From positions 1 through 24,527 of IMG/VR virus record IMGVR_UViG_3300025889_000904: a stretch of 24,527 nucleotides of DNA. One strand, 5' to 3'. Every line of letters starts with the position of its first letter. Within the stretch, counting starts at the first letter, position 1. This DNA comes from a virus. The notes under the pieces are model-generated. The model was not told where the DNA came from, made no database searches, and saw only the letters and a program-made list of their open reading frames with translations. Positions 1-8,393 of the stretch are shown in pieces. A program made the translations under genes and the position numbers.

Positions 1-2
1 TG

Positions 3-2348
3 GTCGAAGGATTTAGTGGCGTAAGTACAAAATTAAGTCCATCTTCTAAACCATTTACTTTGGGAGAATTTAATCAATCCGAGGATTTATTTAAGCCAAT
101 AAGACCACAACTTGCTACAATACAATTTATAGGAAATGATACTATAACAATAGATGATTTTATAGCTGATAATGATAGTGATATAGAAGTTTTATTTTCA
201 TATAAAAATTTTACTAATTATTGGAGAGGATATTTACTACAAGATAATTTTCAAGAAACTTGGATTGATACAAATCATATAATTACATTAACTGCAACCG
301 AAGGATTAGGTTTATTAGAATATGAGCAGTTTAATAATAATGGAACTGAAGTTGTTGGAAGATTAAAAGTATTAGATGCAATACAATATTGTTTACAACC
401 TACACCATTGATATTTACTGGTACTAAAGTTGTAAATAATTTGTTTCATTCATCAATGACAGATACTGGTACAAATATACCTTTAGATCAATGCTACATT
501 GATGCACGTAGTTTTCAAATTGAAGCAAGAGAATTTGACAATAAAAAAATTGCTTTAGAAAAAATAAATCAAGCATTTTCACAAACTATTTTTCAATATA
601 ATGGAAAATGGTTTTTATATAGATTAGAAGAATTATATACTGGATTAGCAAGTAATTTAAGAGAAGTTACATTAAATACAACTCGTACATCATCAAATAG
701 AAGGTATGATTTAAATGTTGGGGTATCACAAGAAATAAAACCTATTGCCCCCGAGATGTTAAGGTATCTTAAAAGGAAAACAAAAAAAGATATAAATAAT
801 TTTAGATATGAATTATTTAATGAGGTTATAGAAAATGAGAGTTTTACAAGAGGTAATTTATTGTCATCTAATCCTTCAACTAAATTAAAAACATTAGATT
901 CTTGGACTTACGAAACTGGTACGTTTGCATCACCAACAACTCCAACATCTGGAACTTATGGATTAATTGAAAATTATATAAATGGGTTATTTGAAAATAG
1001 TAATGCCTTTTTCGATATACCATCTACAACTGGTGCTTTTTGGATTAAATCACAACCAGCTACGGTAAATAATTTACAATATTTAGATATTCAATTTGAA
1101 GTATCATACGCTCCATTTTTAGGTAATTTCCCAACTGGTAAAAAAACAACGTTTCCTTGTTGGGTTTTTTTAAATGGAGTAAGTGCAAATTATCAATTAC
1201 TAAATACCGGCAAATGGGAACAAGTAGCAGGCTCAGTTCCAACAAAAGCAATAGAACTTGATTATGATAGTAACAAAGAACCAGTAGCTTATCAATATAA
1301 TACTATAAGCGTACAATCAGATAGAATACCAGATGAGGGTGATATTACTGTATATTTTTATGCTCAAGGTCAAACTGGGATGATTGGTAATTATCTTAAA
1401 ATTAAAAATTTTATTTTTAAGGTTAAAAATCCTTGGGAGGTAGACACCGAGCGTAGAAATATATTTGGTCAAAAGTTATATTATAAAAAATCTGCAACTT
1501 TAAGAACAAATGATGAATTTGATATATATTTTGGCGATAGTTTTTCTCAATCACACAAGGGTACAATATATCAATCAGATGGCGTAACAATATGTGATAA
1601 AAGTTGGTATAGATTAAGATTTCCTAATGAAACGGTGCCATTTAGAAAAGAGGCATTAATAGCGCATTGGGAAAATAATAGATTTAATCGTAATAAGATA
1701 GATGCTACATTTTATAATTTAACCTGGGATACTGATACAAGACCAATAGGATTAATGAATACAATCAAATTTATTGATGATGATCCTAATAAAGTATATG
1801 CCATTTTAAATTTAAAAGAAATAGATTTTTCTACTGGTATTTGGTCAGCTACTTTACTTGAGGTATATGATGAAGATAAAGATAGTGGTACACCTACTAC
1901 TAATACATTTACTACTGATGTCATAGATGGAACATATACATCACAAACGTATGTTCCAATGACTATAACCTCTGCAGCTGATTTTATAGCAAATAGTAGT
2001 GATACTATTTTTTCATACACTGGTGATGATACAATAACCGTGAACATAACGTGTAGTGTTGGTGGATATATAAATAATGCTTCAACACCATCTACGCAAT
2101 ATCTTCGTTTACAAAAAAATGGATTAGATATACAAACTTATGCTATAAGTGTAAATACACTTCCTGAGCCATTTAATGCTATATTAGATGTTAATGGAAT
2201 ACAAATTAATAGTCAAGATAATTTAAGTATTTTAATTGATAGCAATATTGTTGAAATACAACTTTCTACTGGAGGTATTAATTTTACCTATACTGATGCA
2301 GTACCATTTATATATGATCCGTATTATGAAGAATATTTAAGTAATTAA
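3..2348 (+). CDS. Tail-tip/baseplate-like structural protein (5' partial)
   Basis: The reading frame is open to the left edge of the window, so the true start lies upstream; the TTG at 60 is not a credible start because in-frame codons from position 3 read straight into it. At least 781 residues are present, ending in TAA. The protein is rich in Asn, Thr, Tyr and Ile, has no membrane segment, and alternates charged stretches with beta-type segments. The N-terminal part has the look of a tail-hub protein, and the C-terminal 150 residues are Thr/Ser-rich and fibre-like. It sits first in a run of tail genes and is separated by 2 bases from a tail-tube-like gene. It is markedly more AT-rich than the fibre and replication genes. 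No motif fixes the exact role; tail tip, host-specificity or baseplate protein are all possible. Placement in the tail cluster is the main evidence. Confidence 0.6.
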   Translation, partial: VEGFSGVSTKLSPSSKPFTLGEFNQSEDLFKPIRPQLATIQFIGNDTITIDDFIADNDSDIEVLFSYKNFTNYWRGYLLQDNFQETWIDTNHIITLTATEGLGLLEYEQFNNNGTEVVGRLKVLDAIQYCLQPTPLIFTGTKVVNNLFHSSMTDTGTNIPLDQCYIDARSFQIEAREFDNKKIALEKINQAFSQTIFQYNGKWFLYRLEELYTGLASNLREVTLNTTRTSSNRRYDLNVGVSQEIKPIAPEMLRYLKRKTKKDINNFRYELFNEVIENESFTRGNLLSSNPSTKLKTLDSWTYETGTFASPTTPTSGTYGLIENYINGLFENSNAFFDIPSTTGAFWIKSQPATVNNLQYLDIQFEVSYAPFLGNFPTGKKTTFPCWVFLNGVSANYQLLNTGKWEQVAGSVPTKAIELDYDSNKEPVAYQYNTISVQSDRIPDEGDITVYFYAQGQTGMIGNYLKIKNFIFKVKNPWEVDTERRNIFGQKLYYKKSATLRTNDEFDIYFGDSFSQSHKGTIYQSDGVTICDKSWYRLRFPNETVPFRKEALIAHWENNRFNRNKIDATFYNLTWDTDTRPIGLMNTIKFIDDDPNKVYAILNLKEIDFSTGIWSATLLEVYDEDKDSGTPTTNTFTTDVIDGTYTSQTYVPMTITSAADFIANSSDTIFSYTGDDTITVNITCSVGGYINNASTPSTQYLRLQKNGLDIQTYAISVNTLPEPFNAILDVNGIQINSQDNLSILIDSNIVEIQLSTGGINFTYTDAVPFIYDPYYEEYLSN

Positions 2349-2350
2349 CA

Positions 2351-2965
2351 ATGGCAGACGTAATAAAAACAGAAGGATTAGTTGTTGCAGTTACAAATAA
2401 TGCGGGACAGATATACCCATTGGCTTGTGCAAAAAATAGTACAATAAATATAACAAGGGATTTTATAGAACTTGCTCCTAAAAGTAACGCTTATTATAGA
2501 GAGTATTTGCTTGGAAGGAGCAGTTTTACAATAAGCGGAAGCGGTTTAATTAAAATACCTATCGAAAATTCAATGAATAGTTTGGCTTTTTTCGATAACT
2601 TTATATTGGCATCCGATACATTATTTAAGGGGTATTTGGATATAATTGACACATCAAATAATTATAAAGTCTATAAATTTGATTGTTATATTAGTTCACT
2701 AACTCTCGACTCTACTTATGGGCAAATCCCATCTTACTCTTTTACTTTGCAGGGTGCTGGACCAATGGAACTTATAAATGTCGCTGACCAATATGTTGTG
2801 AGTGGCGGCACTATCACGGCTCGTTCTACTGCTACTTATAAATTAGTTGCGGTAGGATATAATGGCAAGTGGTACTATAACTACTCGGTGAGTGCGGGTC
2901 CGGTAATTAACCTTGGTGTTTCTTTAAATGGAACTATGGTTACTGCGTGTTACATAACAATATAA
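2351..2965 (+). CDS. Tail-tube-like structural protein
   Basis: This 204-residue protein starts 2 bases after the upstream stop. The stretch around residues 27-65 (a Cys-Ala-Lys-Asn segment, then ITRDFIEL, SNAYYREYLLGRSSFTISGSG) resembles the pattern of TP901-1/lambda gpV-type major tail proteins. In that family a strand ending in ser/thr-ile-asp-glu is followed by a hydrophilic loop and then SWxISxxGL. The segment near residues 95-135 (a second strand pair ending in FTLQGAG) fits the same fold. The last 60 residues are an extra Tyr/Ser/Gly-rich beta segment. Its position after the tip-like gene, rather than before a tape-measure gene, is unusual for the main tube protein, so it may be a tube-derived tip or baseplate component. 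The fold is inferred from sequence pattern alone. Confidence 0.5.
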   Translation: MADVIKTEGLVVAVTNNAGQIYPLACAKNSTINITRDFIELAPKSNAYYREYLLGRSSFTISGSGLIKIPIENSMNSLAFFDNFILASDTLFKGYLDIIDTSNNYKVYKFDCYISSLTLDSTYGQIPSYSFTLQGAGPMELINVADQYVVSGGTITARSTATYKLVAVGYNGKWYYNYSVSAGPVINLGVSLNGTMVTACYITI

Positions 2966-2976
2966 AAACCAATAAT

Positions 2977-3138
2977 ATGAAAGAAATGATTGAGAACATT
3001 AAGACAAGCCTTTTTGGAGCAGTTGCGGGACTTCCTATGATTTATGAAGGTGCAATGGCGCAAGATTGGAAAGTTGTATTGGCAGGTATAGGTATGCTCC
3101 TTGTCGGCCTTTTTGCTAAAGATTCAAGCAAGAAATAA
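2977..3138 (+). CDS. Small two-helix membrane protein, holin candidate
   Basis: This 53-residue protein starts at the ATG at 2977. An upstream ATG at 2947 would overlap the previous gene and add ten polar residues, so it is less likely. Two hydrophobic segments are visible, about residues 11-27 (SLFGAVAGLPMIYEGAM) and 31-47 (WKVVLAGIGMLLVGLF), with a short polar link and a Lys-rich tail. Size and topology fit a small holin. The endolysin at 10615 has no signal peptide and would need one, although it is 7.5 kb away. The stop codon overlaps the next start by one base, so the two small membrane genes are probably co-translated. Small membrane proteins of this type are easily misassigned; the holin role is inference. 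Confidence 0.5.
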   Translation: MKEMIENIKTSLFGAVAGLPMIYEGAMAQDWKVVLAGIGMLLVGLFAKDSSKK

Positions 3139-3359
3139 TGGACAACGGCATTGTAGTAACGATTGTAATACAAAGTATTGCTTTTATTGCTGCTCTTAGC
3201 AAGATGTTTACGGATATGAAGATCAAGTTACGAGAGCTTGATCTTCGTGTTCGTACACTCGAGAAAAAAGAGGATGAGATAGGCGATAAGTTAGAGCGTA
3301 TCTTTGAGGCTCTAAATGATATAAAATTGGAATTAAAGGATAAACAAGATAGACAATGA
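3138..3359 (+). CDS. Membrane-anchored coiled-coil protein, holin/XhlA-like candidate
   Basis: This 73-residue protein starts at an ATG overlapping the preceding TAA. Residues 3-20 (GIVVTIVIQSIAFIAALS) form one hydrophobic segment. The remaining 50 residues are strongly charged, with heptad-like Leu/Ile spacing (LRELDLRVRTLEKKEDEIGDKL and on), which predicts a coiled coil. This layout resembles XhlA-type holin accessory proteins, in which a coiled coil precedes a membrane helix, but here the order is reversed (helix first). It overlaps the next gene by 4 bases (ATGA), so 2977, 3138 and 3356 behave as one translational unit. Alternatives are a lysis regulator or a small virion-associated membrane protein. 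Function is not established. Confidence 0.5.
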   Translation: MDNGIVVTIVIQSIAFIAALSKMFTDMKIKLRELDLRVRTLEKKEDEIGDKLERIFEALNDIKLELKDKQDRQ

Positions 3360-3694
3360 CACCAGAGCATAATTTAAAACCCATCAAAAAAGGCGATACC
3401 TGGTCAATGGACTTAAAGTTTTATGAGGATGACTGCGAAACCACTACCGTTGATGTTAGCACTTGGACATTTAAGCTAATGGCTAAAAATAGCGCAGGTG
3501 CAACTATGTTCATTTGGAACAACGCTGATTTTGTGGTGGGTGATAACTGGCAGCGTACCGTAACACTTAGTAGTGTAACAACGGCTGGTTATACGGCAGG
3601 TGAGTTTGTCTATGACCTACAAGTGACCAACGGCAATGGTACGTTTACTTATATGCAAGGTTACGTTCAAGTTCAAGACCAAATAACAAGTTAA
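3356..3694 (+). CDS. Small beta-sandwich protein, baseplate/fibre-adaptor-like
   Basis: This 112-residue protein has a start that overlaps the upstream stop by 4 bases. The sequence reads as a single Ig-like beta domain: KKGDTWSMDLKF at the N-terminus, a TWTFKLMAKNS strand, an NWQRTVTLSS strand, and a final YDLQVTNGNGTFTYMQGYV pair. The KxGDTW start followed by alternating strands resembles the N-terminal domain of lactococcal-phage upper baseplate protein BppU and related fibre adaptors. It lies directly before the large fibre gene, 2 bases from its start, which suits a protein attaching the fibre to the tail. The family match is by eye; an unrelated Ig-like structural protein is the main alternative. 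Confidence 0.5.
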   Translation: MTPEHNLKPIKKGDTWSMDLKFYEDDCETTTVDVSTWTFKLMAKNSAGATMFIWNNADFVVGDNWQRTVTLSSVTTAGYTAGEFVYDLQVTNGNGTFTYMQGYVQVQDQITS

Positions 3695-3696
3695 TT

Positions 3697-6600
3697 ATGA
3701 CAATAAAAGTTTCATATACCTACGCATCTCCCGTTTATATAAATATCGGCTATGGCACGGTTGATGGCGGTGCGGTTTGGGGTGATATCACGGGGACATT
3801 ATCCAACCAGGCGGATCTCCAAGCGGCTCTCAATGCCAAGTTCAATAATCCTACGGGGACTACCCTTCAGTATTTAAGGGGTGATGGCAGCCTTGCTACG
3901 TTTCCTTTAACACTTCCCGTTCTTCAGCAAGTCCGCAATCAGAGTGGTACTACGATGAACGCAGGTGAGGTGGTGTATATAAATGGTGCTACGGGTAACT
4001 TGCCAACCATAGCGAGGGCGATAGCTAATGCTGATGCTACGAGTGCTCAGACACTTGGTATGGTGCAGACCGCTATTGCTAACAATGGAACGGGTTATGT
4101 TGTGGTGTTGGGTACACTTGGTTATTTAGATACTTCAGCGTATACGGAAGGACAACAGTTGTATTTAAGTGGTTCAGTCGCTGGTGGGGTAACAACAACA
4201 AAGCAACTTGCTCCTATTCATTTAGTCTATGTTGGTATTGTAACACGTTCACATCCTACTCTTGGTACTATTGAGGTCAAAGTGCAGAACGGATATGAGT
4301 TGGATGAGATTCACGATGTGCAGATAACAAGTCCTACTAATGGTCAGGTTCTTAAATATAACTCGGCTACACAATTATGGCAAAATAGTTCAGATACTGA
4401 CACAGGCATAACAAGTTTAAACGGCTTAACGGCTCTTTCACAGACTTTCGCAACAGGGACAAGTGGTACGGACTTTAATATCAGTAGTGCGACTTCTACG
4501 CATACCTTTAATCTCCCAAGTGCGAGTGCAACGAATAGGGGATTATTGACAAGTGCAGATTGGAGTACATTTAATGGTAAAGAAAATGTATTAACATTTA
4601 GTTCTCCATTATCACGTTCAACCAATACCATATCAATTCCACAAGCTACTGGTTCGGTTAATGGATTCCTTTCATCAACAGATTGGACAACATTTAACAA
4701 CAAGCAGAACGCACTAACTAACCCTATCACGGGAACGGGTACAACAAACTATTTACCAAGATTTACTGGTACAAGTGCTTTAGGTAATAGTGTTGTTTTT
4801 CAAGGGACTCGTGCATTAGGATTACAAACTGCTACTCCAGTTGATTGGGGTGTTGGTAGTTATTTTTTAAATATATATGATGATGGAATATCTGGTATTC
4901 ATTTAACCAATTTAACAACTGGACAAGTTTCTTCAGTTGGTATGAGAATGCAATCTTTAAACAATGATTTCATATTCATAAATAATCAGGCTACTGGAAA
5001 TATACGTTGGTTAACAAATAGTACCGAACGTATGCGACTATTTGCTACTGGTAACCTTGCTATAAACTCCACCACCGACTCTGGTCAACGCCTCCAAGTC
5101 ATTGGCGATACGTTAATGAGAGGTAGTGGCAATACAAGTGCGACAACGGCATTGACGGTGCAGAATAGTGCAGGAACAAATATGTGGAGGTTCTTGAATG
5201 ATGGACAATTATTATTAGGTTCAAACGCAAGTGGTGCAGTTATATTTCCATCAGGTACAGATGGGATTTTAAATATTGGCGGTCTAAATACAACATTTTA
5301 CACATCAGTAACAACACAAACATTTGGTGTTGGTGCATTTAATTTTTGGGGAACAACATTAGGTGCAACAAGTGGGTTTAATACTCAAGTAAGTATTACA
5401 AGGCAGTTCGCTCCTACAAGCGGTAATGCTGCTATGTATTATTTAACTATTTCACCAAGCATCAACCAAACAGGCGGTGCAAACGGCATCACTCGTGGTC
5501 TATACGTCAACCCAACCCTAACCGCTGCTGCTGATTGGAGGTCAATAGAATGGAACAATAGCACTGGATGGGGGTTGTATGGTGCGGGGACTGCAAATAA
5601 CTATATGGCTGGGTCATTGGGGATTGGGAGTACAAATTTAGCTGGTTATGTTTTTAGAATAAGTAAAAGCATAACTGGAGGTGCAAATGCAATTGGAGCG
5701 TATATAGATGGAGCAATACAAAATGATGTAACATCTCAAGCAAGAGGTTTTCAAATATCTCCATCAATAGCAAGTGGTACTGCGGTAACTGATTTAATAT
5801 ATTATTTTGCAAGACAAAACACTTTTACTGGAACTGCAACAAATCAATTCGGGTTTTTTGTAGATAATAACCTAACTGGGGCTACTTTTAACTATTCATA
5901 TTTTGGCAATATGCCAAGTGGAACTGGTCGTTGGAATCTATATATGATTGGCACTGCCGATAACTATTTGGCTGGGTCATTGGGTCTTGGGACAACATCA
6001 TTGACTGGATATAAATTTATTGTTATTGGTAATACATATTTAGCTGGTACAACAAACTATATTGACGGACTGACTATTTTTAGAAATGCATCAGCTGTTG
6101 AAACAATACGTTTATTTGCAAGCAATAATGTAGGTATCGGAACTGGTGCAACTGATTCTGGGCAGAGGTTACAAGTGATTGGTGATACGTTATTGAAAGG
6201 TAGTGGTAATACAAGTGCGACAACGGCACTTACGGTGCAGAATAGTGATGGAAGTTCTTTATTTCTTGCAAGAAATGACGGGTCAATATTTTTAACATCA
6301 AATACTGGTGCGAGAATATATCCATCGATTGCTATTTCGGGTGTTGAAATTGGTGCTACTGGTTTAGCATTTGATGGTAGGGCAGTAACAAGAACCGCAG
6401 CAAGTTCAAGTTTTTGGTTTTTCGTTTCAAATAATTCTACCGCTGCTGCGCAATCTTTAATGAATTTTGGTGGTGGATTTACTCCTACAAGCGGTACTGC
6501 AACTTGGAATAGCACTTTAATAAATACAACCATCAATCAAACTGGTGGTGCAAGCGGAATCACTCGTGGATTGCTTATTGCACCAACCCTAACCGCAGCG

Positions 6601-8094
6601 GCTGATTGGAGGTCAATAGAATGGAGCAACAATACTGGATGGGGATTGTATGGTTCTGGAAGTGCCTCCAACTATATAGAGGGTTCATTGGGGATAGGTA
6701 CTACGAGTTTGACAGGCTTTACATTACGTTTAGGTAAAACACTTACTGGTGGAGTTAATACTTATGCGGTTTATCAAAATGGTGTTGTACAATCCGATTC
6801 AACAACAAGTTCAAACGGATTTTTCAATGCACTACAAACACAAGCCGCAGTATTTAATATAAGCAATTATAGACATTTCTTTGCAACGCAAGGAACAATC
6901 GGTGCTGGTAGTACAATAACAAATCAATATGCTTTTTGGTCAGATGATATAACTGCTGCAACAAATAATTTTGGTTTTTACGGAAGTTTATCAAGTGGGG
7001 CAAATAAGTGGAATCTATATATGAACGGAACTGCCAACAACTATTTGGCGGGGTCGTTGGGGATTGGTACAACATCATTAAGCAATACAAATATAAACGT
7101 TACTAAGAACCTTACTGGCTCTGTTAACTATTATGGAATATATAATAGTGGTAGTATTCGTTCTGATGTAACTTCATCTGCTCAGATGTTTTCATCTGCG
7201 CCTTCTATTCAAAACACTGCATTCACACTTTCTGTTTTGAAGCATTATGAAGTAGCTGGAATTAGTACAGTGGGTTCTGCTACAATAACTTCACAATTTG
7301 GATTTCTTGTTGATTCAAACTTAACAGGTGCAACCAACAACTACGGTTTTTACGGAAACATAGCATCCGGCACTGGTCGTTGGAATCTCTATATGAACGG
7401 CACTGCACTGAACTATCTCAACGGCTCATTACTCATCGGCAGCACAACTGACTCAGGCGAGAAGTTACAAGTCACTGGCACTGCGAGGATAACGGGGGCG
7501 AGTACGTTGAACGACAACTTAACTATTGTAAAAAATACTAATGGTTATACAAGATTAATTTTAAGAAATACTACAAGTGGTACAGATGCAATTCCGTATC
7601 TAACAATAACTACTGGTGCAGGTGATTTATCAAGTTTTAACATTGGTAAATATAGTGCTTCAACAACTACATATAAATTTGTTGTTGCTAATGATGCGTA
7701 TTTATCAAATATTACAAATGGTGATATTGCAATACTAAACGACTTCGCAAGTGGTTCAATCAAGATGGCAGCTGGTGGTTCATCTACTGCGCAATTCACA
7801 ATAGCTTCAACTGGTGCAGCCACATTCAGTTCGAGTGTGACGGCGGCATCTTATACAATAAATGATGCAGGTAATATAACTATTGGAACAACAACGGGAA
7901 CTAAAATAGGAACGGCTACATCACAAAAATTATCTTTTTGGAACGCAACGCCAATAGTTCAACCGACTACTGCGGTGGCAGCAGCAGCATTTGTAGCAAA
8001 TACGGGTACGGCAGTAAATGATGCAAGTACCTTTGATGGATATACAATGGCTCAAGTAGTTAAAGCACTTCGTAACGCAGGTTTATTAGCATAA
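3697..8094 (+). CDS. Large repetitive tail fibre protein
   Basis: This 1465-residue protein is rich in Gly, Ser, Thr and Asn, as expected for a trimeric beta-structured tail fibre that binds the host surface. The N-terminal 230 residues look like an attachment domain. Residues 280-345 carry two copies of a DWSTFN/DWTTFNNK motif. From residue 346 (GTGTTNYLPRFTG) a repeat region begins. DSGQRLQVIGDT-type segments recur at residues 461, 820 and 1252. Five copies of a NLYMNGTANNYLAGSLGIGTTSL-like motif lie at about 5581, 5948, 6655, 7021 and 7393. The LGIGTT style is typical of fibres that end in an S74 chaperone, but no S74 domain is visible. The protein instead ends in FDGYTMAQVVKALRNAG, shared with the second fibre. 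AT-rich and GC-richer blocks alternate within the gene, suggesting domain exchange. Confidence 0.85.
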   Translation: MTIKVSYTYASPVYINIGYGTVDGGAVWGDITGTLSNQADLQAALNAKFNNPTGTTLQYLRGDGSLATFPLTLPVLQQVRNQSGTTMNAGEVVYINGATGNLPTIARAIANADATSAQTLGMVQTAIANNGTGYVVVLGTLGYLDTSAYTEGQQLYLSGSVAGGVTTTKQLAPIHLVYVGIVTRSHPTLGTIEVKVQNGYELDEIHDVQITSPTNGQVLKYNSATQLWQNSSDTDTGITSLNGLTALSQTFATGTSGTDFNISSATSTHTFNLPSASATNRGLLTSADWSTFNGKENVLTFSSPLSRSTNTISIPQATGSVNGFLSSTDWTTFNNKQNALTNPITGTGTTNYLPRFTGTSALGNSVVFQGTRALGLQTATPVDWGVGSYFLNIYDDGISGIHLTNLTTGQVSSVGMRMQSLNNDFIFINNQATGNIRWLTNSTERMRLFATGNLAINSTTDSGQRLQVIGDTLMRGSGNTSATTALTVQNSAGTNMWRFLNDGQLLLGSNASGAVIFPSGTDGILNIGGLNTTFYTSVTTQTFGVGAFNFWGTTLGATSGFNTQVSITRQFAPTSGNAAMYYLTISPSINQTGGANGITRGLYVNPTLTAAADWRSIEWNNSTGWGLYGAGTANNYMAGSLGIGSTNLAGYVFRISKSITGGANAIGAYIDGAIQNDVTSQARGFQISPSIASGTAVTDLIYYFARQNTFTGTATNQFGFFVDNNLTGATFNYSYFGNMPSGTGRWNLYMIGTADNYLAGSLGLGTTSLTGYKFIVIGNTYLAGTTNYIDGLTIFRNASAVETIRLFASNNVGIGTGATDSGQRLQVIGDTLLKGSGNTSATTALTVQNSDGSSLFLARNDGSIFLTSNTGARIYPSIAISGVEIGATGLAFDGRAVTRTAASSSFWFFVSNNSTAAAQSLMNFGGGFTPTSGTATWNSTLINTTINQTGGASGITRGLLIAPTLTAAADWRSIEWSNNTGWGLYGSGSASNYIEGSLGIGTTSLTGFTLRLGKTLTGGVNTYAVYQNGVVQSDSTTSSNGFFNALQTQAAVFNISNYRHFFATQGTIGAGSTITNQYAFWSDDITAATNNFGFYGSLSSGANKWNLYMNGTANNYLAGSLGIGTTSLSNTNINVTKNLTGSVNYYGIYNSGSIRSDVTSSAQMFSSAPSIQNTAFTLSVLKHYEVAGISTVGSATITSQFGFLVDSNLTGATNNYGFYGNIASGTGRWNLYMNGTALNYLNGSLLIGSTTDSGEKLQVTGTARITGASTLNDNLTIVKNTNGYTRLILRNTTSGTDAIPYLTITTGAGDLSSFNIGKYSASTTTYKFVVANDAYLSNITNGDIAILNDFASGSIKMAAGGSSTAQFTIASTGAATFSSSVTAASYTINDAGNITIGTTTGTKIGTATSQKLSFWNATPIVQPTTAVAAAAFVANTGTAVNDASTFDGYTMAQVVKALRNAGLLA

Positions 8095-8110
8095 ATAAAA
8101 TAAAATAAAA

Positions 8111-8392
8111 ATGAAACAAATTCAACCAGTACAGATTTGGAAAAATGGCGAAAGCAAAAGCGCATCGGTATTAGATGCTATACTCATCAATGATGACCTT
8201 GCTACATCAGCAACTTTTTACTATCAACTTAAAGAAGGTGATAGCCAAGACGCTGATGGTAATCTCATAAGTGGTCAATCCCTTGCCGATGGTAACGTAG
8301 GAATGAGCGGTCAAGATTATCAAGATTGGGATAATTCTAACGATGGTGCTTATGCTTTTATTGCTTCTCAACTTAACCTTGTGATTATCTAA
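8111..8392 (+). CDS. Small acidic protein between the two fibres
   Basis: This 93-residue protein follows a short AT-rich leader after the first fibre gene and ends 1 base before the second fibre's start. It is acidic, with a Gln/Asp/Gly-rich centre (GDSQDADGNLISGQSLADGN). It starts KQIQPVQIWKNGESKSASVLDAILINDD and ends in an aromatic/hydrophobic segment (AYAFIASQLNLVII). No membrane segment or known motif is seen. Placement between two fibres that share a C-terminal tag suggests a fibre-associated component: a chaperone, tip or collar protein. The family is not recognised. Confidence 0.6.
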   Translation: MKQIQPVQIWKNGESKSASVLDAILINDDLATSATFYYQLKEGDSQDADGNLISGQSLADGNVGMSGQDYQDWDNSNDGAYAFIASQLNLVII

Positions 8393-8393
8393 T

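Noticed and set aside
7545-7823. Minus-strand frames within the fibre genes
   Set aside because: Several long antisense frames in the two fibre genes arise from repetitive, Thr/Ser/Gly-rich coding DNA and lack gene context.
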